From the NCBI GenBank assembly GCA_020061515.1, contig JAGUYC010000005.1, positions 1-36,918 on the forward strand: 36,918 nucleotides of DNA. The letters run 5' to 3'. The notes below the pieces were generated by a model, which made no database searches, had not been told where the DNA came from, and worked only from the letters and a program-made list of their open reading frames with translations. This document shows, piece after piece, positions 32,046 through 36,918 of the stretch (its first letter is position 1; each line of letters starts with the position of its first letter). The translations under genes and the position numbers were made by a program. The DNA is from Gemmatimonadota bacterium (lineage in GTDB: Bacteria; Orphanbacterota; Orphanbacteria; Orphanbacterales; Orphanbacteraceae).

Positions 32046-32810
32046 CTACAAGCTTTTCACCTGCAAAAAGTCCAACTCGACGGGAACCGGCCGGCCGAAG
32101 ATCGAGACCATGACCTTCAGCTTTCCCCGGTCCGGCTGAATCTCGTCCACCACGCCCGTGAACTCGGTGAAGGGACCGTCGGTCACCTTCACGTGCTCGC
32201 CCACGTGATAGGGAATCGTCGGCGTCGGTTTCTCCTTGGTTCCCTCGACTCTCCCGAGAATCCTCTCGATCTCCTCGTTCGAGATCGGCTGCGGCTTGGT
32301 CCCGACCCCGACGAACCGCGTGACGCCGGGCGTGTTCGAGATCACGCGCCAGGTCTCGTCGGACATCTCCATCCTCACGAGAACATAGCTCGGGAAGAAC
32401 TTCCGATCCGTGATCGTCTTCTTCCCGTTCCTCATCTCCGCCACCTTCTCGGTCGGAACGAGAACTCGGGGAACCTGATCCTGCAATCCGGCCTGCTTCA
32501 CCGCTCGTTCGATGTTGCTCGCGGCTTTTTCCTCGTGGCCCGCGCTTGTGTGGACGACGTACCAGCGCAAGCGGTCCTCTTCCTGGCCCTCCTCGCGATC
32601 GCCCTCTTCCGCGGGCGGCTTCTCCGAAGGCTCGCCGGAAGCGGCCGCGTCCTCGACGCTCTCCTCCGAGGCCGTCTCATCGGACGGCGGCCGGACCTCG
32701 GCGCTCTCCTCCGCCGCTTCGTCCGGGGACGGCGCGCACTCATCGGCCGGCGGAGTCTCCGGAGTCGTTCCCGAGACGCCCGCGCTTTCTTCCCTCACCT
32801 CTTCTCCCAT
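32046..32810 (-). CDS. nusG: Transcription termination/antitermination factor NusG with acidic N-terminal extension
   Basis: NusG binds RNA polymerase and couples it to Rho or the ribosome. The NGN domain begins near residue 82 ([12 protein letters not shown]) and contains [10 protein letters not shown]; the KOW domain follows ([15 protein letters not shown]). ATG at 32810 gives 254 residues. The first 80 are Glu/Asp/Pro/Ser/Ala-rich and probably disordered, where most NusG proteins have only a few residues. It lies 24 nt after secE. An upstream GTG at 32825 is possible. Confidence 0.97.
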   Translation of the reverse strand: MGEEVREESAGVSGTTPETPPADECAPSPDEAAEESAEVRPPSDETASEESVEDAAASGEPSEKPPAEEGDREEGQEEDRLRWYVVHTSAGHEEKAASNIERAVKQAGLQDQVPRVLVPTEKVAEMRNGKKTITDRKFFPSYVLVRMEMSDETWRVISNTPGVTRFVGVGTKPQPISNEEIERILGRVEGTKEKPTPTIPYHVGEHVKVTDGPFTEFTGVVDEIQPDRGKLKVMVSIFGRPVPVELDFLQVKSL

Positions 32811-32834
32811 GACCTTCCTCGACACGAGAGGACC

Positions 32835-33041
32835 CTATCGCAACACGAGCCGGACCAGCCGAAGGAGCCCGGCGTCCACGACTCCGATGAAAATGGAAAT
32901 GAGGATGACCGCGACGATCACCACTCCCGTCGAACCTTTGAGCTCCTCCCAAGTGGGCCACGCGACCTTCTGGAGCTCGATCCATACCTCGCGCAGAAAC
33001 CGGATCAGTCTTTGGACGACTCCGGTGGACTCCTCATTCAT
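32835..33041 (-). CDS. secE: Preprotein translocase subunit SecE
   Basis: The 68-residue product is the short single-span SecE that clamps SecY. E-L-Q-K-V-A-W-P-T-W-E-E-L is the conserved amphipathic helix, followed by one transmembrane segment (V-V-I-V-A-V-I-L-I-S-I-F-I). ATG at 33041 has AAGGGGA 7 nt upstream; the longer frame to 33104 would overlap tRNA-Trp and is rejected. It stands between tRNA-Trp and nusG. Confidence 0.96.
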   Translation of the reverse strand: MNEESTGVVQRLIRFLREVWIELQKVAWPTWEELKGSTGVVIVAVILISIFIGVVDAGLLRLVRLVLR

Positions 33042-33077
33042 CCTTCGATCCCCTTCGGTTCGCGGAGAAGAGGGCCG

Positions 33078-33150
33078 CAGGTGTGGCAGGGATCGAACCC
33101 GCAACCCCCGGTTTTGGAGACCGGTGCTCTACCAATTGAGCTACACACCT
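33078..33150 (-). tRNA. tRNA-Trp(CCA)
   Basis: The 73-nt sequence folds with acceptor strands AGGTGTG and CACACCT, D arm GCTC-AATTGGTA-GAGC, anticodon CCA in CTCCAAAA, and T arm GCGGG-TTCGATC-CCTGC. The discriminator is G; CCA is not encoded, so it must be added. It lies between tuf and secE, as in many bacteria. Confidence 0.95.
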
Positions 33151-33176
33151 GTGCGCTCTCCTTGGACCTTCAAGAC

Positions 33177-33199
33177 GGGGGAGCGGCGCGCGCTCCCCC
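33177..33199 (-). terminator. Hairpin between tuf and tRNA-Trp (second of two)
   Basis: GGGGGAGCG and CGCTCCCCC pair over 9 bp with a 5-nt loop. It is the stronger of the two structures after tuf and may end part of the tuf transcript or mark a processing site. It lacks a clear U-run. Confidence 0.45.
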
Positions 33200-33214
33200 C
33201 TTCGTCCTTTGTTC

Positions 33215-33232
33215 CGGCCCGCGAGCGGGCCG
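33215..33232 (-). terminator. Hairpin between tuf and tRNA-Trp (first of two)
   Basis: CGGCCCGC and GCGGGCCG pair perfectly, with a 2- to 4-nt loop, 9 nt after the tuf stop. No U-run follows; partial termination or 3'-end protection is possible. Confidence 0.4.
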
Positions 33233-33241
33233 CCGCTTCCG

Positions 33242-34447
33242 CTACTCGATGACCTCCGCGATCACGCCCGCGCCCACGGTGCGTCCGCCCTCGCGGATCG
33301 CGAAACGGAGCGTCTTCTCCATAGCGATCGGCGTGTGCAGCTCGACGTTGATCTCGACGTTATCCCCGGGCATGACCATCTCGCGGCCTTCCGGAAGCCG
33401 CGCGGTCCCGGTCACGTCGGTCGTCCGGAAGTAGAACTGCGGGCGGTAGCCGTCGAAGAACGGCGTGTGCCGACCGCCTTCATCTTTCTTCAAGATGTAG
33501 ACCTCACCGCGGAACTTAGTGTGCGGCTTGACCGATCCGGGAGCCGCGATCACCATTCCGCGCTCGAGCTCTTCCTTCTCGACGCCGCGGAGCAGGAGCC
33601 CGATATTGTCCCCCGCCTGCGCATCGTCGAGCAGCTTCCGGAACATCTCGACTCCGGTCACGACCGTGTCCTTCGTCTCCTTGATCCCGACGCGCTGCAC
33701 CTTGTCGCCGACCTTCACGCGGCCTCTCTCCACTCGGCCGGTGCCGACAGTTCCGCGGCCCGTGATGCTGAACACGTCCTCGATCGGCATGAGGAACGGC
33801 TTGTCGACGTCGCGAAGCGGATCGGGAATGAACGAGTCGATGGCGTCCATCAGCTCCTGGATGCACTTCGTAGAAGCGGGATCCTCGGGGCTGTTCATGG
33901 CGAGCAGCGCGGAGCCCCGAATGAAGGGAGTGGCATCGCCCGGGAACTCGTACTTGCTGAGCAGCTCGCGCACCTCGAGCTCGACGAGATCCAGAAGCTC
34001 CGGATCGTCCACCGTGTCGACCTTGTTCAGGAAGACGACGATGTACGGCACGTTCACTTGGCGCGCGAGGAGCACGTGCTCGCGCGTCTGCGGCATCGGG
34101 CCGTCCGCCGCGTCGACGACGAGAATCGCGCCGTCCATCTGCGCCGCGCCGGTGACCATGTTCTTCACATAGTCCGCGTGGCCGGGGCAGTCGACGTGCG
34201 CGTAGTGCCGCTTCTCGGTCTGATACTCCACGTGCGCGGTCGCGATGGTCAGAATCTTCGTCGCATCGCGGCGTCCGTGCGCCTCCGAGGCTTTCGCCAC
34301 CTGGTCATAGGTGATCGCGTCGGCCAGCTTCTTCAGCGCCTGCACCTTGGTGATCGCCGAAGTGAGCGTGGTCTTGCCGTGGTCGACGTGGCCGATCGTC
34401 CCCACGTTCACATGCGGCTTCGTTCGTTCGAATTTCGCCTTCGCCAT
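33242..34447 (-). CDS. tuf: Translation elongation factor Tu with non-standard switch I
   Basis: EF-Tu brings aminoacyl-tRNA to the ribosome. G-H-V-D-H-G-K-T (residues 19-26), D-C-P-G-H (86-90) and N-K-V-D (141-144) mark the GTPase; domains II and III follow with [10 protein letters not shown] and the end A-G-V-I-A-E-V-I-E. Length is 401. ATG at 34447 has AAGGAG 8 nt upstream. Switch I does not have the usual R-G-I-T-I: it reads K-I-L-T-I at 64-68, preceded by an insert of about five residues (region H-G-R-R-D-A). The Mg-binding Thr (Thr67) is kept. This is the only tuf in the window; none follows fusA. Confidence 0.96.
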   Translation of the reverse strand: MAKAKFERTKPHVNVGTIGHVDHGKTTLTSAITKVQALKKLADAITYDQVAKASEAHGRRDATKILTIATAHVEYQTEKRHYAHVDCPGHADYVKNMVTGAAQMDGAILVVDAADGPMPQTREHVLLARQVNVPYIVVFLNKVDTVDDPELLDLVELEVRELLSKYEFPGDATPFIRGSALLAMNSPEDPASTKCIQELMDAIDSFIPDPLRDVDKPFLMPIEDVFSITGRGTVGTGRVERGRVKVGDKVQRVGIKETKDTVVTGVEMFRKLLDDAQAGDNIGLLLRGVEKEELERGMVIAAPGSVKPHTKFRGEVYILKKDEGGRHTPFFDGYRPQFYFRTTDVTGTARLPEGREMVMPGDNVEINVELHTPIAMEKTLRFAIREGGRTVGAGVIAEVIE

Positions 34448-34503
34448 CTGTTTCGCTCCTTCTAGCCAACACGGGCGGCGAGGTGCGGGTCCACGGAGAG
34501 AGG

Positions 34504-34579
34504 TGGAGCCCACGACCAGAATTGAACTGGTGACCTATTGCTTACCATGCAATTGCTCTACCGACTGAGCTACGTGGGC
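34504..34579 (-). tRNA. tRNA-Thr(GGT)
   Basis: The 76-nt sequence folds with acceptor strands GCCCACG/CGTGGGC, discriminator T and encoded CCA. The anticodon loop ATGGTAA lies between ATTGC and GCAAT, reading GGT. It is 56 nt upstream of tuf, the same neighbour as in E. coli (thrT-tufB). Confidence 0.95.
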
Positions 34580-34655
34580 TTCCCGCGTTGCCGCAAGACC
34601 GCCTTTTCTCTCGCTCCTCCGTCGACGCCCGGACGGCGTCGCCGGCCGACACTTC

Positions 34656-34732
34656 TGGAGCGGGAAACGGGATTCGAACCCGCGACCCTCAGCTTGGAAG
34701 GCTGATGCTCTAGCCAGCTGAGCTATTCCCGC
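34656..34732 (-). tRNA. tRNA-Gly(TCC)
   Basis: The 77-nt sequence has acceptor strands GCGGGAA/TTCCCGC, discriminator T and encoded CCA. Anticodon TCC lies in CTTCCAA between CAGC and GCTG. It belongs to the four-tRNA group ahead of tuf. Confidence 0.95.
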
Positions 34733-34894
34733 ACAATCCGACCGACCTCGGTTGTCTCGCGCGGATCGACTTCGGTCTCTCCTCCAGGGCGTTCCCGACG
34801 CCGCGTCGTCCGGGACGCGGCCGGACTGCGCGCGCCCGTGATCTCGTCCGCCGTCGCGCCGCAAGACCCGAGAAAATCCTCTATCCATAAAGAA

Positions 34895-34976
34895 TGGGGA
34901 GGGGAGGATTCGAACCTCCGAAGGCTTCGCCGACAGATTTACAGTCTGTTCCCTTTGGCCGCTCGGGAACCTCCCC
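34895..34976 (-). tRNA. tRNA-Tyr(GTA)
   Basis: This is an 82-nt class II tRNA with a long variable arm (CGGCGAAGCCTTCG). Acceptor strands GGGGAGG/CCTCCCC pair, the anticodon GTA is in ACTGTAAAT, and the discriminator is A. CCA is not encoded. Confidence 0.95.
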
Positions 34977-35040
34977 ACGCCATGACTCTTTCTTCTGCGC
35001 CGTTCCGTAACCGGCTCGACAACCTCCGCGCCCATTTCGG

Positions 35041-35113
35041 AGCTGGCGAGAGGAATCGAACCCCCAACCACCTCATTACAAATGAGACGCTCTACCAATT
35101 GAGCTACGCCAGC
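35041..35113 (-). tRNA. tRNA-Thr(TGT)
   Basis: The 73-nt sequence has acceptor strands GCTGGCG/CGCCAGC, anticodon TGT in TTTGTAA, and discriminator T. CCA is not encoded. It is the first gene after the strong promoter and corresponds by position to E. coli thrU. Confidence 0.95.
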
Positions 35114-35157
35114 AGTTGAACCTCGACAGGAGATGCACCTGCAAAGACAGAACTTAC

Positions 35158-35186
35158 AAACTACCACCCGCGATCGAGGGTGTCAA
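35158..35186 (-). promoter_or_regulatory. Strong sigma70-type promoter of the tRNA-tuf-rpl-rpo block
   Basis: On the minus strand a perfect TTGACA (35186-35181) and TAGTTT (35163-35158) are exactly 17 nt apart. The start point would be near 35151, about 38 nt before the first tRNA. This is the best promoter match in the window. Confidence 0.65.
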
Positions 35187-35281
35187 TGGAAAATACCACG
35201 GCTTTCGCTCTTTTTCACCTTTCGCCCCGCCGGGGAGACGGGGAACCGGCAAGCGAAACCCGCCGCCGCTCCCGGACCGGC

Positions 35282-35311
35282 TTGCAATCATACCGGTCCC
35301 TCTGCCATAGT
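35282..35311 (+). promoter_or_regulatory. Possible promoter of the glycosyltransferase gene
   Basis: TTGCAA and CATAGT are 18 nt apart; each matches 4 of 6 consensus bases. It faces away from the ribosomal promoter and lies about 100 nt before the coding start. A weak call. Confidence 0.3.
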
Positions 35312-35405
35312 CAAAGAGCTTTTCCACCCGCGTCCCCGCGAGGCGAGGGGGCTCGCCCGGCGCGAGGCCTTGTCGGGAGGGGTTAACCTCTTGAAAGAAA
35401 ACGGG

Positions 35406-36918
35406 ATGCGGGCGCGAGGCTTCCACATGGGGACGCGCCGCTTTCTCCTTCTCCTTTTCGCGGCCGCCCTGGTTCCGCGCCTCCTATTTCTTTCCGAGGC
35501 AACGAGTTCCCCGCTCTTCGACCACCTCTATCTGGACGCCAAGTCGTACGACGAATGGGGGCGGGAGATCGCGTCGGGGAAGTGGCTCCGCGACGAGCCG
35601 TTTCACATGGCCCCGCTCTATCCCTACTTTCTCGGAGGCTTCTTCAAGGTCTGCGGGCATAACTTGTTGATTCTCAGACTGATCCAACATTTCTTGGGGG
35701 CGGCCTCCGCCGTGTTGGTCTACCTGACGGCGCGACGCCTCCTCGGCCGGTCGACCGCAGTCGTCGCCTACGCACTCGCCCTCGGATACGTTCCGTTCAT
35801 CTATTTTGAGGGGCAGGTGCTCTCGTCCTCCCTCGGGATCTTCCTCGGCCTTCTCAGCCTTCATCTTCTTCTCAAGGCTCTCGAGAGGGAGGGGAAGGGC
35901 CTCTTCGCCCCCGGGCTCGTCCTCGGGATCGGGGCGGTCGCCCGTCCCAACCTCTTGTTCTTCATGCCGTTCGTGCTTCTCTGGGTTCTTGCCGCGGAGA
36001 AGGCGAGCCGCGCGCGCCTCCCCCTCTTTCTGGCGGGGTTCGCGGTCGCCCTCCTCCCCTCCACGCTCCACAACTACCGCGCCTCCAAGGAGATCATCCC
36101 GATCTCCTCCCACGGGGGGGTCAGCTTCTATCTGGGCAACAACCCCTACACGCGCGGGGTCTATGTCCCGCCTCCCGAGTTCGGGGGAACTCCCGAGGCG
36201 ATCGACATCTACGATTCCCGGCGGCTCGCCGAGAAGGATCTCGGGCGAAGGCTCTCGGCTTCGGAGATCTCTTCTTATTGGTACGGGAAGAGCTTCGACT
36301 TCATCCGCGAGAACCCGGCGCGGTACTTCGGGCTCCTCGCGCGAAAGATCGCTCTCTATTGGAATGCGTACGAAATCCCCCTCGACGTGAACTACGAGTT
36401 CGACCGCAGATTGTACGCGGTTCTTCGCGCGGGGCCTTTCCCCTTCGGGCTTCTCCTTTCGCTCGCGGTCGTCGGCGCCTTCACGATTCCCCGCGAAGGA
36501 CGGCGGTCGCATCTCCTCGTTCTCTTCGTCCTGGCGAACGCAGCCTCCCTCATCGCGTTCTTCGTCTGCGCACGCTATCGCCAAACTGCGGTCCCCGCGC
36601 TTGCGATTCTCGCTGCAATCGCGCTCGCGCGGCTCGCCCGCGACGCGCGCGCGGGCCAGTGGCGTTCGTTCACCGGAGTCGCTGCGGCGGCAGCGCTCCT
36701 CTCGATTCCGATCCACCTCGACATCTACGAGGGACGCGAGACAAGCGAGGTCCGCTCCACGGTCATTCTCGGAAGGGCCTACGCCGAGTCCGGGGACCGG
36801 GAGCGCGCCGAGGATCTCTTTCGCGAGGCGCTCCGCCTCGCTCCCGGCCACGTCGACGCCGGCATGAGCCTCGGGCTTCTCCACTATCGTGCCGGGCGCT
36901 TCGAAGAGGCGGCGGCGG
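35406..36918 (+). CDS. Membrane glycosyltransferase (GT39/ArnT-like) with C-terminal TPR repeats, cut by window edge
   Basis: The plus-strand frame is open to the right edge, giving 504 residues. A first transmembrane segment (about 13-30) is followed by an outside loop with D-A-K-S-Y-D-E-W, the acidic motif expected of polyprenol-phosphate-sugar-using GT39-type transferases, then several hydrophobic segments. From about residue 448 the chain turns into TPR helices (L-G-R-A-Y-A-E-S-G-D-R-E-R-A and L-G-L-L-H-Y-R-A-G-R-F). Donor and target are unknown. ATG at 35406 is used; TTG at 35391 (GGAGG 10 nt upstream) and ATG at 35427 are alternatives. It is divergent from the ribosomal block. Confidence 0.75.
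   Translation, partial: MRARGFHMGTRRFLLLLFAAALVPRLLFLSEATSSPLFDHLYLDAKSYDEWGREIASGKWLRDEPFHMAPLYPYFLGGFFKVCGHNLLILRLIQHFLGAASAVLVYLTARRLLGRSTAVVAYALALGYVPFIYFEGQVLSSSLGIFLGLLSLHLLLKALEREGKGLFAPGLVLGIGAVARPNLLFFMPFVLLWVLAAEKASRARLPLFLAGFAVALLPSTLHNYRASKEIIPISSHGGVSFYLGNNPYTRGVYVPPPEFGGTPEAIDIYDSRRLAEKDLGRRLSASEISSYWYGKSFDFIRENPARYFGLLARKIALYWNAYEIPLDVNYEFDRRLYAVLRAGPFPFGLLLSLAVVGAFTIPREGRRSHLLVLFVLANAASLIAFFVCARYRQTAVPALAILAAIALARLARDARAGQWRSFTGVAAAAALLSIPIHLDIYEGRETSEVRSTVILGRAYAESGDRERAEDLFREALRLAPGHVDAGMSLGLLHYRAGRFEEAAA

Noticed and set aside
34535-35167. Minus-strand open frame spanning the tRNA cluster
   Set aside because: It runs through three complete tRNA genes and the probable transcription start; not a protein gene.
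35484-36884. Long minus-strand open frame of 466 codons
   Set aside because: It is antisense to the glycosyltransferase gene. The plus-strand frame has membrane segments and TPR repeats, while this frame is a charged, repetitive product of high-GC antisense codons.

Overview
The window is dominated by one long minus-strand block of translation and transcription genes from a high-GC bacterium with Shine-Dalgarno initiation and many GTG/TTG starts. No rRNA, CRISPR array or insertion sequence was seen. The phylum cannot be fixed by eye. The C+ (zinc) forms of S4, S14 and L36, the arrangement of rpoBC upstream of the str, S10, spc and alpha gene sets, and an unusual EF-Tu point to a deep-branching, probably uncultured lineage; the FCB/Gemmatimonadota neighbourhood is only a guess.

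Left edge (1-3257): a minus-strand operon holds an unrecognised coiled-coil-like protein followed by two different P-loop ATPases that resemble the BrxC/BrxD (DUF2791) family of phage-defence ATPases. The second ATPase runs off the window. The operon lies just beyond the 3' end of a tRNA-Asn gene, a usual integration spot for islands. A degraded 28-nt copy of that tRNA's 3' end lies between them in inverted orientation. This is the part of the window most likely to belong to an undescribed system.

3258-4096: tRNA-Asn with its own likely promoter, a DUF4920-like lipoprotein with a His/Cys-rich tail, and two GC-rich hairpins that probably end the ribosomal transcript.

4097-35186 (all minus strand, so it reads from right to left): a strong promoter; tRNA-Thr(TGT), tRNA-Tyr, tRNA-Gly, tRNA-Thr(GGT); tuf; tRNA-Trp; secE-nusG; rplK-rplA-rplJ-rplL; rpoB-rpoC; rpsL-rpsG-fusA; rpsJ-rplD-rplW-rplB-rpsS-rplV-rpsC-rplP-rpmC-rpsQ; rplN-rplX-rplE-rpsN-rpsH-rplF-rplR-rpsE-rpmD-rplO-secY; map-infA-rpmJ-rpsM-rpsK-rpsD-rpoA-rplQ. 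Two usual members are missing: rplC (L3) between rpsJ and rplD, and adk between secY and map. No tuf follows fusA. The products are ribosomal proteins, the three large RNA polymerase subunits, elongation and initiation factors, NusG, the SecYE translocon core and the methionine aminopeptidase that trims nascent chains.

35391-36918: a divergent plus-strand gene for a membrane glycosyltransferase of the GT39/ArnT-like type with C-terminal TPR repeats, cut by the right edge.
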